From Actinoalloteichus_B caeruleus (GTDB taxonomy: Bacteria > Actinomycetota > Actinomycetes > Mycobacteriales > Pseudonocardiaceae): 64,000 bases of DNA. A model generated the notes under the pieces. That model saw only the letters and a list, made by a program, of their open reading frames with translations, searched no databases and was not told the DNA's origin. The stretch lies in NCBI RefSeq assembly GCF_000718005.1, contig NZ_JODV01000006.1. One strand, given 5' to 3'. The translations under genes were made by a program, and so were the position numbers. Shown in pieces: positions 35,029 through 44,656 of the stretch. The first letter of the stretch is position 1, and every line of letters starts with the position of its first letter.

Positions 35029-35562
35029 ATGCCACTCACCGTGACGCAGGGGCCACCCGCCGCCGTCTCCGGTCCGCCGGGCGATCGGAGCGGCTGGCTG
35101 CCGCCGCGCCAGGCGGGGCTGTTCCATCCTGGCTCCGTGTTGTGCGCGAACCTGGGACCGCTGCGGGTGTGGGCCTGGCTGCTGGTGCCCCCGACGTTCC
35201 TGTGCACCGTGCTCGGGCTGGGTGGCCTGGGCCTGGTGCTGCCCGTCGCCGGGGATGCCGTTCACCCGGACTGGTCGGTCCTCTTCGGCGCGGCGGCCGG
35301 GTTGAACGCGGTGTTCGCCGGTTCGGTCGCGTGGACCCGCCCGTGGTCACCACGGTGGTTGAGCTGGCCCTACGGCCTGGTCCTGATCACCTGCGCGTTG
35401 ACCGTGGGCGACCTGCCGGTTCCCACGTCGGCGGCGCTGGGGTGCGCCGCCGCGGCCGTGGTGTCCTGGGTGCTGCTGCTCGCCGGCCGGCGCCCCTGCC
35501 CGACCGATGGCGGCGAGGCGGACCGTTGTTCGCGGCCCGAGGTGGTGAGCGGCGCCGGGTGA
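35029..35562 (+). CDS. Hypothetical four-helix membrane protein
   Basis: 177 residues, not recognised as a family. After about 45 mainly soluble residues come four membrane helices: WAWLLVPPTFLCTVLGLGGL, VLFGAAAGLNAVFAGSVAW, LSWPYGLVLITCALTVG and SAALGCAAAAVVSWVLLLA, then a short charged tail. ATG at 35029; no strong ribosome binding site. Divergent from rpmE and convergent with rho; an end terminator is shared with rho. Helix content argues for a real gene. Confidence 0.6.
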   Translation: MPLTVTQGPPAAVSGPPGDRSGWLPPRQAGLFHPGSVLCANLGPLRVWAWLLVPPTFLCTVLGLGGLGLVLPVAGDAVHPDWSVLFGAAAGLNAVFAGSVAWTRPWSPRWLSWPYGLVLITCALTVGDLPVPTSAALGCAAAAVVSWVLLLAGRRPCPTDGGEADRCSRPEVVSGAG

Positions 35563-35604
35563 CCGGAGGCCCTGCCGCCGTGCGACGACGGCAACGCCTC
35601 CGGT
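35562..35604. terminator. Bidirectional terminator between the membrane protein gene and rho
   Basis: Arms ACCGGAGGC at 35562-35570 and GCCTCCGGT at 35596-35604, with a second GCCG/CGGC stem inside. Located 7 nt beyond the rho stop. Confidence 0.55.
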
Positions 35605-35610
35605 GCGTCC

Positions 35611-37527
35611 TCAGTCCCCGTTCCCGCCAGGCGTGTTCTTCGCCACCTGCATCAGGAACTCGATGTTCGTCCGGGTCTTCCGCAGCCGCTCGAGCAGCAG
35701 GTCGAGCGCCTGCTGGTCATCCAGCGCGGAGAGAACACGCCGCAGCTTGTGCGTGACGGCGAGCTCGTCCGGGGAGAGCAGGAGCTCCTCCTTGCGGGTG
35801 CTCGAGGCGTCGACGTCGACCGCCGGGAACGTCCGCTTGTCCGCGATCTTGCGGTCGAGCTTCAGCTCCGCGTTGCCGGTGCCCTTGAACTCCTCGAAGA
35901 TCACCGTGTCGCCAGCGGATCCCGTCTCGACCAGCGCCGTCGCGAAGATGGTCAGTGAACCACCGTTCTCGATGTTGCGGGCCGCGCCCAGGAACCGCTT
36001 CGGCGGGTACAGCGCCGTCGAGTCCACACCACCGGAGAGGATCCGACCCGAGGCCGGCGCCGCCAGGTTGTAGGCCCGGCCGAGCCGGGTGATGGAGTCG
36101 AGGAGCACGACCACGTCGTAACCCAGCTCCACCAGCCGCTTCGCCCGCTCGATGGCGAGCTCCGACACCGTCGTGTGGTCGGACGGCGGCCGGTCGAAGG
36201 TCGAGGCGATGACCTCGCCCTTCACCGAGCGCTGCATGTCGGTGACTTCCTCGGGCCGCTCGTCGACCAGCACGACCATCAGGTAGCACTCGGGGTTGTT
36301 GGTCGTGATGGCGTTGGCGATGGCCTGGAGCACCATCGTCTTGCCGGCCTTGGGCGGCGAGACGATCAGGGCCCGCTGGCCCTTGCCCACCGGCATGACC
36401 AGGTCGATGACCCGGCCGGTCAGGGCGTGCGACTCGGTCTCCAACCGCAGCCGCTCGTTCGGGTACAGCGGAGTCATCTTGGTGAACTCCGGGCGTCCCC
36501 GAGCGGCGTCCGGCGCGAGGCCGTTGATGGAGTCGACCCGCACCATCGGGTTGAACTTCTGGCGCTGCTGCTCGCCCTCACGCGGCTGGCGGACCACACC
36601 GGTGATCGCGTCGCCCCGCCGGAGCCCGTACTTGCGGACCAACGACAGGGACACGTAGACGTCGTTCGGGCCGGCGAGGTACCCCGAAGTGCGGACGAAC
36701 GCGTAGTTCTCCAGCACGTCCAGGATGCCGGCCACGGGCAGGAGGACGTCGTCCTCCCGCACCTCCGGCTCGTTCCCGCCACCCTCGGCGCGGCCACGGC
36801 CCCGGCGACGATCCCGGAACCTGCGTCCCCGCCGCCGGCCGCCGCCGTCCTCGTCGTCATCGTCCCGACCGTCGTTCTGGCGGTCGTTGCGCGACGCGCG
36901 GTCCTGGCGCTCGCCGCGGTCCTGGCGCTCGCCACGGTCCTGGCGCTCACCACGGTCCTGACGCTCACCACGGTCCTGACGCTCACCACGGTCCTGGCGC
37001 TCGCCGCCACGGTCATCGCCGCCGCCACCGTCGGTGGCGCTGGCGGCCCGGCTCGAGGTGCGGCGACGACGGCCGCGACGGCCACCGTCCTCCTCACCCT
37101 CACCGGACGACGCGCTCTCGGACGCACTGGCGCCCCTGGAGCGGCGGCTGGGAGCCGGCTGCGCCGGCGCGTCCGCGGAGGTCTGCTCGGTCTTGCCCTG
37201 GTCCCCGGACCCGAACGGCAGCTGCGCAGCGGTGTCGGTCTTGGCGGAACCACCGCCCTGCCGCTCCTTGATCGCGGCGATGAGATCACCCTTACGCATT
37301 CCAGTGGTGCTGGTGATGCCGAGTTCCCCGGCGAGCTGGCGAAGCTCCGCCATCACCATGCCGGACAGCCCTCCGCGCCGACGGGGAGCGGCTCCGTTGT
37401 CCGCCTGGTGCGGTACCTCCCCCTTCGCCGCAGAGCCCTTGCGTGACTTGGGCTTATCCGCTTCTGGCTGGTCAGCAGCCGAGGCCGCCGTGCCCGCCTC
37501 GCCGCTCAACAGTTCGGTGTTGCTCAC
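35611..37527 (-). CDS. rho: Transcription termination factor Rho
   Basis: 638 residues. Hexameric RNA helicase that stops transcription. N-terminal helix bundle (LRQLAGELGITSTTGMRKGD), a long charged Arg/Asp/Gly insertion (about 95-275), the RNA-binding cold-shock fold (LENYAFVRTSGYL), then the ATPase with Walker A SPPKAGKT, Walker B VVVLLDSITRL and the Q/R loops. The insertion is an actinobacterial trait and holds six tandem copies of QDRGER. GTG at 37527 with GAAGGA 6 nt upstream. About 220 residues longer than E. coli Rho because of the insertion. Confidence 0.98.
   Translation of the reverse strand: MSNTELLSGEAGTAASAADQPEADKPKSRKGSAAKGEVPHQADNGAAPRRRGGLSGMVMAELRQLAGELGITSTTGMRKGDLIAAIKERQGGGSAKTDTAAQLPFGSGDQGKTEQTSADAPAQPAPSRRSRGASASESASSGEGEEDGGRRGRRRRTSSRAASATDGGGGDDRGGERQDRGERQDRGERQDRGERQDRGERQDRGERQDRASRNDRQNDGRDDDDEDGGGRRRGRRFRDRRRGRGRAEGGGNEPEVREDDVLLPVAGILDVLENYAFVRTSGYLAGPNDVYVSLSLVRKYGLRRGDAITGVVRQPREGEQQRQKFNPMVRVDSINGLAPDAARGRPEFTKMTPLYPNERLRLETESHALTGRVIDLVMPVGKGQRALIVSPPKAGKTMVLQAIANAITTNNPECYLMVVLVDERPEEVTDMQRSVKGEVIASTFDRPPSDHTTVSELAIERAKRLVELGYDVVVLLDSITRLGRAYNLAAPASGRILSGGVDSTALYPPKRFLGAARNIENGGSLTIFATALVETGSAGDTVIFEEFKGTGNAELKLDRKIADKRTFPAVDVDASSTRKEELLLSPDELAVTHKLRRVLSALDDQQALDLLLERLRKTRTNIEFLMQVAKNTPGGNGD
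36899..37006. repeat. Six 18-bp tandem repeats inside rho
   Basis: Unit CGGTCCTGGCGCTCACCA on the plus strand with one to three substitutions, encoding QDRGER on the minus strand. The array is in frame, so unit gain or loss changes only the length of Rho's disordered insertion. Confidence 0.95.
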
Positions 37528-38172
37528 AAATGTCCTTCCTGACCGGTCCGCGCCTCCTACGCGGACCAGCGGACCTGCCACGCTGCGGGACGCAGTGCGG
37601 CACTGCGGGCTCGGGGGCAGAACTGGCGGTCACGACGTTCTGCCCGCACGCACCCTAACCTGCCCGCTTATGGCGATTCTCGACGCTGCCACACCTGACG
37701 ACACTCACGAAGAACCACCCGTACGGACTCCTCGGCCACCCCAGGCTGTCCGGGTACTCTCCACCGCTGGTCCCCGCTGGATAGCGTGAACCAACCTCAT
37801 AGCGAGAGAATGCCTCCCGAGTTGACTACCCGGGACGGTACCGGCGCCCGTGCGCGCGGTGACTGATCGCCTTCGAGGGTAGACCGCTCGTCAACAGCTC
37901 GCAACAACCCGCGTCACCTGCGTGTCTCCCGGCGGCCGAACCAACGGCCAAGATCACCACCGATGGAGGGTGTTGTGCCGTCGATCGGGTATGGCTGACG
38001 GAGAAGGCGACCAGGTAGCGGGGGTACTGGCGAAAGGCTGGAGGTCCAGCGGTTCTGGCCAGCGCGGTGCTTCGCCGCGGCCATCCCCCTCCGATGACTC
38101 CATGTTACCGGCTGCCCGGGAGTCCCCTCCGACCGGGGACCCCGAACAGCCCAGGCACGCCCGCGGCGCCGG
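37528..38172. other. 645-base leader region of rho
   Basis: No gene. A TAGGGT (TANNNT) box near 37650 could start a rho transcript with a leader of about 110 nt; the region further right is AT-richer. Rho leaders in other bacteria mediate self-control, and this length allows it, but no specific structure was recognised. Confidence 0.4.
38118..38143 (-). terminator. Probable terminator after thrB
   Basis: GTCCCC/GGGGAC stem with a 7-nt loop, extended past one mismatch by two G-C pairs, about 30 nt beyond the thrB stop. Confidence 0.4.
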
Positions 38173-39072
38173 TCACGGATCGGCCGGCTCCTCACGGACC
38201 GTCACCCCTCGGGTGTCCACGGCCAACGGGCACACCTCGAACCCGCTCGTGTCGAATCCCGCCCAGGACGGCGCGCCGACGGGGAAGGCGACCACGGTGG
38301 GGCCCGCCCCGGAGATGGCCGCCGGGACACCGGCGGCCCGCAGCTCCTCCACCAGCGCCAACGACCGGGGCCAGGCGGGTCGCCGGTACTCCTGGTGCAG
38401 CCGGTCCCCGGTCGCGTCCAGCAGCAGGTCGGGCCGCGAGGTCAGCGCCGCGACGGCGAGGGCGGCCCGGCTGGCCGCGAACGCCGCGTCCTCGTGGGGG
38501 ACCCGCTCCGGCAGCAGACCCCGCGTGGTGTGGGTGGCCGACTCCACCTCGGGCACCAGCAGCACCGGCGCGAGCGCGCGGTGCGGTTCGAGCCGGAGCG
38601 CGCGGAACGTCGGGGACGCACCGGCCGACGACCAGGCCACGACCACCCCGCCGACCATGCTCGCCGCCACGTTGTCGGCGTGTCCCTCGAACCGGGCGGC
38701 GAGGTCGAGCGCCGACTCGTCCGGCTCCCGCCCGGCCAACGCGTAACCGGCGGCGATCCCGGACACGATCGTCGCGGCGGAGGAGCCCAGACCCCGGGCG
38801 TGCGGGATGCGGTTGACGCACCGCAGCTCCACCCCGGGCAGCTCCACGCCGAGCGCGTCGGTGGCGGCCCGCAACGCCCGCAACAGCAGGTGGCTGGCGT
38901 CCCGGGGCACCGCGTCGGCTCCCTCGCCCGAGACCTCCACCCGGACGCCCCGGTCCACCACCCGGAGCCACACCTCGTCGTACAGCGCCAGGGCCAGCCC
39001 GAGGGTGTCGAACCCCGACCCCAGGTTCGCCGTCGACGCGGGAACCCGCACCGACAGCTCCCGGCCGATCAC
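38173..39072 (-). CDS. thrB: Homoserine kinase
   Basis: 299 residues. Phosphorylates homoserine with ATP, feeding ThrC. GHMP-kinase ATP loop IPHARGLGSSAATIVSG and the N-terminal RVPASTANLGSGFDTLG are typical; the C-terminal GAGPTVVAF motif is present. GTG at 39072 is preferred because GGAGG lies 5 nt upstream; an in-frame GTG at 39084 would add four residues. Follows thrC by 40 nt. Confidence 0.95.
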   Translation of the reverse strand: MIGRELSVRVPASTANLGSGFDTLGLALALYDEVWLRVVDRGVRVEVSGEGADAVPRDASHLLLRALRAATDALGVELPGVELRCVNRIPHARGLGSSAATIVSGIAAGYALAGREPDESALDLAARFEGHADNVAASMVGGVVVAWSSAGASPTFRALRLEPHRALAPVLLVPEVESATHTTRGLLPERVPHEDAAFAASRAALAVAALTSRPDLLLDATGDRLHQEYRRPAWPRSLALVEELRAAGVPAAISGAGPTVVAFPVGAPSWAGFDTSGFEVCPLAVDTRGVTVREEPADP

Positions 39073-39112
39073 GGTCGCCTCCACCCGGGGAACGCCGCTC
39101 GTCTCCGGAGGC

Positions 39113-40255
39113 TCACCGGAGCTCCAGGGCGGCGGCGACGGCGTTCGCGTCGACGGGCAGCGGCTCCACGTCCACCGCGCCCTCCAGTGCGGTGCCCGGG
39201 TCCTTCAGACCGTGCCCGGTGACGGTGCACACCACCACGGACCCGGGGTCCAACCGCCCCTCCTCCGAGGACAGCAGCAGACCGGCCACGCTGGCCGCGG
39301 AGGCGGGCTCGACGAAGACACCCTCCCGGGCGGCCAGCAGCCGGTAGGCGCTCAGGATCCGCTCGTCGGTCACCGCGTCGAACCGACCACCGGACTCCGC
39401 CCTGGCGCGCTCGGCTCCCTGCCAGGACGCGGGGCTGCCCACCCGGATCGCGGTGGCGATCGTCTCCGGGTTGGCGACCGGCTGGCCGTGCACCATCGGA
39501 GCCGCCCCAGCCGCCTGGAAACCGAACATCCTGGGCGTACCCCGCACCAGGCCGTCGTCCGCGTACTCCTGGTAGCCCTTCCAGTAGGCGGTGATGTTCC
39601 CGGCGTTGCCCACCGGCAGGCAGTGGATGTCGGGGGCGCGGCCGAGGACGTCGCAGATCTCGAAGGCCGCGGTCTTCTGCCCCTCGATCCGCACCGGGTT
39701 GACCGAGTTGACCAGGGTCACCGGGTGCTCCGCCTCGGTCTTGCGGGCCAGTTCCAGGCAGTCGTCGAAGTTGCCGGCCACCTGGAGGATGCGGGCCCCG
39801 TGGGCCACTGCCTGGGCCATCTTGCCCAGGGCGATCTTCCCGCTGGGCACCAGCACCGCGCAGGTCAGGCCGGCCCTGGCCGCGTAGGCGGCGGCGGAGG
39901 CCGAGGTGTTGCCGGTGGACGCGCAGATCACGGCCTTGCTGCCGGAGGCCAGCGCGTGCGTGATCGCCACCGTCATACCCCGGTCCTTGAAGGACCCGGT
40001 GGGGTTGACACCCTCCACCTTGAGGTAGACGGAGGTACCGGTCAGCTCGCTCAGGTGGGGGGCCGGGAGCAATGGGGTGCCGCCCTCGTGGAGGGTGACG
40101 ATCCCGGCGCCGGCGGGTACCGCCACCCGAGCGGGGTAGGCGGCGATGACACCGGGCCACCCCGCCGCCGGACCGCCGGTGCCGGCCACCGCCGAGGGGC
40201 CGGCCCCGCCGGACACCGCCGGTGGGATGGGGGACAACGCGGTCTGTTCGGTCAC
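39113..40255 (-). CDS. thrC: Threonine synthase
   Basis: 380 residues. PLP enzyme that turns O-phosphohomoserine into threonine. PLP-binding Lys90 in NPTGSFKDRG, phosphate loop PVGNAGNITAYW. About 30 residues longer at the N-terminus than the short actinobacterial form, the extra part being Gly/Ala/Pro-rich. GTG start overlaps the hom stop by four bases (GTGA), so translation is coupled. Confidence 0.97.
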   Translation of the reverse strand: MTEQTALSPIPPAVSGGAGPSAVAGTGGPAAGWPGVIAAYPARVAVPAGAGIVTLHEGGTPLLPAPHLSELTGTSVYLKVEGVNPTGSFKDRGMTVAITHALASGSKAVICASTGNTSASAAAYAARAGLTCAVLVPSGKIALGKMAQAVAHGARILQVAGNFDDCLELARKTEAEHPVTLVNSVNPVRIEGQKTAAFEICDVLGRAPDIHCLPVGNAGNITAYWKGYQEYADDGLVRGTPRMFGFQAAGAAPMVHGQPVANPETIATAIRVGSPASWQGAERARAESGGRFDAVTDERILSAYRLLAAREGVFVEPASAASVAGLLLSSEEGRLDPGSVVVCTVTGHGLKDPGTALEGAVDVEPLPVDANAVAAALELR

Positions 40256-41565
40256 GGCTCCTCGCCCTCCACGCGCATCACGCTCACCACTTCCCGCACG
40301 GCGGAGAGGGCCGCGATCTTCTCGACGGTGCCCCGCAACGCGTCCTCGGAGGCGAGGTGCGTGGCGATGACCAGGCTCGCCTCGTCGCGGTGGCCCCGCT
40401 GGGTCACGGTCGCGATGCTCACGTCGTTCTCCGCGAACACGGCGGCGACCTGCGCCAACACTCCCGTGCGGTCCGCGACGTCCAGGCTGATGTGGTAACG
40501 GGTCGCCACCTGCCCCATCGGGCGCACTGGCAGCTCGGCGTAGGCGGACTCCCGGGGGCTGCGCCCGCCGGCGACCCGGTTGCGGGCCACCGCGACGAGG
40601 TCCCCGAGGACGGCGCTCGCCGTCTGCGGGCCACCCGCGCCCTGCCCGTAGAACATCAGCTGCCCGGCTGCCTCCGCCTCCACGAACACGGCGTTGAACG
40701 CCCCGCCCACCGTCGCCAGCGGGTGGCCGCGCGGGATCATCGCCGGGTGCACCCGGACCGAGACGGACTCGCCGCCGTCCTCGTCCACCACCCGGTCGCA
40801 GATGGCCAGGAGCTTCACGACACGCCCCATGCCCCTGGCCGCCGTGATGTCGGCGGCGGTCACGCGCGAGATGCCCTCCCGGTGCACGGCCTCCGCCGGG
40901 ACCCGGGTGTGGAAGGCCAGCGAGGCCAGGATCGCAGCCTTGGCGGCGGCGTCGAAACCGTCCACGTCCGCCGTCGGGTCGGCCTCGGCGTACCCGAGCC
41001 GCCCCGCTTCCTCCAGGGTCTCGCCGTAGGCGGCCCCGGTGGCGTCCATCGCCGACAGGACGTAGTTGGTCGTGCCGTTGACGATCCCCATCACCCGGTT
41101 GACCCGGTCACCGGCCAGGGACTCCCGCAGGGGCCGCAGCAGGGGGATCGCGCCGGCCACCGACGCCTCGAAGTAGAGGTCGGCGCCCGACGCGTCGGCC
41201 GCCTCGTACAGCTCGGGGCCGTGCTCGGCGAGCAGGGCCTTGTTGGCGGTCACCACCGACTTGCCGGCGCGCAGGGCCGCCAGCAGCAGGCTCCTGGCCG
41301 GCTCGATCCCGCCGATGACCTCCACCACGACGTCGACGTCGGAGGCCACGAGCGCCTCGGCGTCCGTGGTCAGCAGTTCCTCCGGCACCTCACGGTGGCG
41401 GTGCGGCCGCCGCACCGCGATGCCGGTCAGCTCCACGGGAGCCCCAACCCGCGCGGTCAGGTCGGCGGACTGCTCCCGGATCAGGCGTTCGACCTGCGTG
41501 CCGACCGTGCCGCAGCCGAGCATCGCGACCCTGACCGGTGGGGTCGAACCGGTAGCCGATGTCAT
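40252..41565 (-). CDS. hom: Homoserine dehydrogenase
   Basis: 437 residues. Reduces aspartate semialdehyde to homoserine, the branch point to threonine and methionine. NAD(P) site GCGTVG, catalytic domain with GIVNGTTNYVLSAM and GYAEADPTADVDGFDAAAK, and a C-terminal ACT domain (about 355-432) that usually gives feedback inhibition by threonine. ATG overlaps the lysA stop by four bases. Confidence 0.98.
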   Translation of the reverse strand: MTSATGSTPPVRVAMLGCGTVGTQVERLIREQSADLTARVGAPVELTGIAVRRPHRHREVPEELLTTDAEALVASDVDVVVEVIGGIEPARSLLLAALRAGKSVVTANKALLAEHGPELYEAADASGADLYFEASVAGAIPLLRPLRESLAGDRVNRVMGIVNGTTNYVLSAMDATGAAYGETLEEAGRLGYAEADPTADVDGFDAAAKAAILASLAFHTRVPAEAVHREGISRVTAADITAARGMGRVVKLLAICDRVVDEDGGESVSVRVHPAMIPRGHPLATVGGAFNAVFVEAEAAGQLMFYGQGAGGPQTASAVLGDLVAVARNRVAGGRSPRESAYAELPVRPMGQVATRYHISLDVADRTGVLAQVAAVFAENDVSIATVTQRGHRDEASLVIATHLASEDALRGTVEKIAALSAVREVVSVMRVEGEEP

Positions 41566-42992
41566 GACACCTCCAGGCGCAACAGGTCGTCCATGGTCTC
41601 CCGGCGCAGCAGCAACCGCGCCTGGCCGTCCCGGACCGCGACGACGGCGGGTCGGGGCAACCGGTTGTAGTCGCTCGCCATCGCGTAGCAGTAGGCGCCG
41701 GTCGCGGCGACCGCGACCAGGTCACCCGGTCGCAGGTCGGCGGGGAGCCAGCAGTCCCGCACGACGATGTCACCGGACTCGCAGTGCTTGCCGACGACCC
41801 GGCTGAGCACCGGCGGTTCCTCGGCCCGGCGGGAGACCAGGCGGCAGTCGTACACCGCGTCGTAGAGGGCGGTGCGGATGTTGTCGCTCATGCCGCCGTC
41901 GACGCTGACGTAGCGCCGGCTGGCCCCGTCCTGGACGACGACGTCCTTGGTGGTGCCCACCTCGTAGAGCGTCACCATCACCGGCCCGACGATCGAACGT
42001 CCCGGTTCCACGGCCAGCAGGGGCGTGTCCAGCCCGGCGAAGCCGCACTCCCGGCGGACGATCTCCCAGAGGGTGGCGGCGATCTCGCCGACCTCGGGGA
42101 CCCGGTCCTGCTCCGTGTAGGCGATGCCGAGCCCGCCGCCGAGGTCGAGGGTGTCCAGGTCCGCCATCGTCTGGGCACCGTGCTCGTCGTGGAGGTCGGA
42201 GAGCAGGCCGACGATCCGCTTGGCGGCGAGTTCGAAACCGGCGAGGTCGAAGATCTGCGAACCGATGTGGCTGTGCAGGCCCACGAGCCGGAGCCCCCCC
42301 GCCCCGAGCACGCGCCTGGCCGCCTCGGCCGCGGCTCCCCCCGCCAGCGAGAACCCGAACTTCTGGTCCTCGTGGGCGGTCGCGATGAACTCGTGGGTGT
42401 GGGCCTCGACTCCCACCGTGACCCGGATCATGACGTCCTGGCGGCCACCGGCCGGTGGGTTCTCGGCGGTGAGGCGGTCCAGGCGGTCGATCTCCTCGAA
42501 GGAGTCCACCACGATCACGCCGACGCCGGCCTCCAGGGCGGCGGCGAGCTCCGGGACCGACTTGTTGTTGCCGTGGAAGGCGATCCGCTCCGGGGGGAAG
42601 TCCGCTCGTAGCGCGACGGCGAGCTCCCCGCCGCTGCACACGTCGAGGCTGAGCCCTTCCTGGGCGACCCACCGGGCGGCCTCCGTGCACAGGAACGCCT
42701 TGGAGGCGTAGTGGACACGGGCCCGTTCGCCGAAGGCGCGCTGGTACTCGCGGCACCGGGAGCGGAAGTCGTCCTCGTCGAGGACGAACAGCGGGGTGTC
42801 GAAGTCCCTGGCCAGCTCGCGGACGTCGACGCCACCGATCCGCACCGCGCCGTCGGCGTGGCGGGACGTGTTCGCCGGCCACACCGTGGGCGGCAACGCG
42901 TCGAGCTCGGCGGAGGACGCCGGCCGGGGGCCGGCGGTGTTGACCGGGAGCAGGACCTCCGCGTGGCGGGGACCGGCGGGATGGGCGCGCAT
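41562..42992 (-). CDS. lysA: Diaminopimelate decarboxylase
   Basis: 476 residues. Last step of lysine synthesis: decarboxylates meso-diaminopimelate, PLP-dependent. Lys98 in HYASKAFLC binds PLP; the active-site text GLHSHIGSQIFD, EPGRSIVG and the C-terminal CESGDIV are present. ATG at 42992 begins 2 nt after the argS stop; only a weak GGATG site precedes it, which fits coupling. A long in-frame extension upstream overlaps argS and is rejected. Confidence 0.97.
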   Translation of the reverse strand: MRAHPAGPRHAEVLLPVNTAGPRPASSAELDALPPTVWPANTSRHADGAVRIGGVDVRELARDFDTPLFVLDEDDFRSRCREYQRAFGERARVHYASKAFLCTEAARWVAQEGLSLDVCSGGELAVALRADFPPERIAFHGNNKSVPELAAALEAGVGVIVVDSFEEIDRLDRLTAENPPAGGRQDVMIRVTVGVEAHTHEFIATAHEDQKFGFSLAGGAAAEAARRVLGAGGLRLVGLHSHIGSQIFDLAGFELAAKRIVGLLSDLHDEHGAQTMADLDTLDLGGGLGIAYTEQDRVPEVGEIAATLWEIVRRECGFAGLDTPLLAVEPGRSIVGPVMVTLYEVGTTKDVVVQDGASRRYVSVDGGMSDNIRTALYDAVYDCRLVSRRAEEPPVLSRVVGKHCESGDIVVRDCWLPADLRPGDLVAVAATGAYCYAMASDYNRLPRPAVVAVRDGQARLLLRRETMDDLLRLEVS

Positions 42993-42994
42993 GA

Positions 42995-44656
42995 TCACAT
43001 CCGTTCGGGTGCGCTGACGCCGAGCAGGGCGAGGCCGTTGGCCAGCACCTGCCGCGTGGCGGCGCAGAGCTGGAGGCGGGCCGAGGTCAACTCGGTCGGC
43101 TTCTCGTCGCCCATCGGCAGGACCCGGCAGGCGTCGTAGAACTTGTGGTAGGCGCTGGAGAGCTCCTCCAGGTACCTGGCGATCCGGTGCGGCTCCCGCA
43201 GCCGGGTGGCCATCTCCACCTTCTCCGGGAAGGCGGCGAGCTCCCGCAGGAGGTCGCCCTCCCGCTCGTGGGAGAGCAGGCCGTAGTCGGTCCGCTCCGG
43301 GTCGCCGGCGTCCACCCCGAGCTCCAGGGCGTTGCGCTGGATCGAGGCGAGCCGGGAGTGCGCGTACTGCACGTAGAAGACCGGGTTCTCGTTGCTGCGC
43401 GAGCTCCACAGCTCCTGGTCGATGTCCAGCGGGGAGTCCACGGAGGCCCGGATCAGCGAGTACCGGGCCGCGTCGACCCCGACGGCGTCCACCAGGTCCT
43501 CCAGTGTGACCACGGTGCCCGCGCGCTTGCTCATCCGGACGGTCTCCCCGCCCCGGACGAGGTTGACCATCTGGCCGATCAGGACCTCGACCGTGCCCGG
43601 GTCGTCCCCGAACGCGGCGGCGGCGGCCTTCAGCCGGTTGATGTAGCCGTGGTGGTCGGCTCCGAGCATGTAGACGCAGAGGTCGAAGCCCCGGGACCGC
43701 TTGTCCAGGTAGTAGGCCAGGTCACCGGCGATGTAGGCGGGCTGCCCGTCGCTCTTGATGACCGGCCGGTCCTTGTCGTCGCCGAACTCGGTGGAGCGGA
43801 GCCACCAGGCGCCCTCGGAGTGGTAGAGGCTCCCCGCCTCCTTCAGCCGCTCGACCGCCCGGTCCACCGCTCCCGAGGAGTGCAGGGAGTCCTCGTGGAA
43901 GTAGACGTCGAAGTCGGTGCCGAAGTCGTGCAGGCTCCGCTTGATCTGCTCGAACATCATGCCGACGCCGACACGGCGGAAGGTCTCGGCGACCTCGTCC
44001 TCCGGTAGGCCGAGCACGTCGGGCTCCGCCTGGAGCACGCTGGCGGCGATCTCGGCGATGTAGTCGCCGCCGTACCCGTCCTCGGGCACCGGCTCGCCCT
44101 TGGCGGCGGCCACCAGCGAGCGCACGAAGCGGTCGATCTGGGCGCCCGCGTCGTTGAAGTAGTACTCGCGGGTGACGTCGGCGCCGCGCGCGGCGAACAG
44201 CCGCCCCAGGGTGTCCCCGACCGCGGCCCAGCGGGTGCCGCCCAGGTGGATGGGACCGGTGGGGTTGGCGGAGACGAACTCCAGGTTGATCCGGGTGCCC
44301 GAGAGCTCGTCGCCCTCGCCGAAGTGTTCGCCCCGGCGCAGCACCTCGCGGATGACCAGTCCCTGCGCCTCCGGGTCGAGGCGCAGGTTGAGGAAGCCGG
44401 GACCGGCGATGTCCACCGACCGCACGCCGTCCTGGTTCGCCAGCGCCTCGGCGAGCCACCCGGCGAACTCGCGGGGTGCCACGCCGACCTTCTTGGCGAC
44501 CTGGAGGGCGAGGTTCGTGGCGTAGTCGCCGTGCTCGGGGTTTCTGGGTCGCTCCACGGTCACGGTGGCTGGCAGCACGGTGGTGTCCAGCCCACGGGTG
44601 GTGAGCGCTTCCGCTGCGGTGGAACGGATCAGGTCGCTGAGCACGGCGGGGTTCAC
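42995..44656 (-). CDS. argS: Arginyl-tRNA synthetase
   Basis: 553 residues, class I. Charges tRNA-Arg with arginine. HIGH-type motif HLGG at 137-140 (ANPTGPIHLGGTRW), KMSKS-type motif RMSKRAG, N-terminal Add-1 domain and C-terminal DALR domain. GTG at 44656 gives the family start (VNPAVLSDLI); TAGACT lies 7 nt upstream without a Shine-Dalgarno site, so the transcript is probably leaderless. First gene of an argS-lysA-hom-thrC-thrB transcription unit. Confidence 0.97.
   Translation of the reverse strand: MNPAVLSDLIRSTAAEALTTRGLDTTVLPATVTVERPRNPEHGDYATNLALQVAKKVGVAPREFAGWLAEALANQDGVRSVDIAGPGFLNLRLDPEAQGLVIREVLRRGEHFGEGDELSGTRINLEFVSANPTGPIHLGGTRWAAVGDTLGRLFAARGADVTREYYFNDAGAQIDRFVRSLVAAAKGEPVPEDGYGGDYIAEIAASVLQAEPDVLGLPEDEVAETFRRVGVGMMFEQIKRSLHDFGTDFDVYFHEDSLHSSGAVDRAVERLKEAGSLYHSEGAWWLRSTEFGDDKDRPVIKSDGQPAYIAGDLAYYLDKRSRGFDLCVYMLGADHHGYINRLKAAAAAFGDDPGTVEVLIGQMVNLVRGGETVRMSKRAGTVVTLEDLVDAVGVDAARYSLIRASVDSPLDIDQELWSSRSNENPVFYVQYAHSRLASIQRNALELGVDAGDPERTDYGLLSHEREGDLLRELAAFPEKVEMATRLREPHRIARYLEELSSAYHKFYDACRVLPMGDEKPTELTSARLQLCAATRQVLANGLALLGVSAPERM

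Noticed and set aside
36899..37006. Tandem array considered as CRISPR
   Set aside because: Units are 18 bp, directly adjacent without spacers, and code for part of Rho.
36175..37446. Plus-strand open frame with Val/Leu/Ala-rich, membrane-like text opposite rho
   Set aside because: The hydrophobic repeats come from reading the QDRGER array backwards; rho is certain on the other strand.
41562..43409. Longer lysA with 139 extra N-terminal residues
   Set aside because: The extension overlaps argS coding sequence and is Arg/Pro-rich; the ATG at 42992 fits the family and lies 2 nt past the argS stop.
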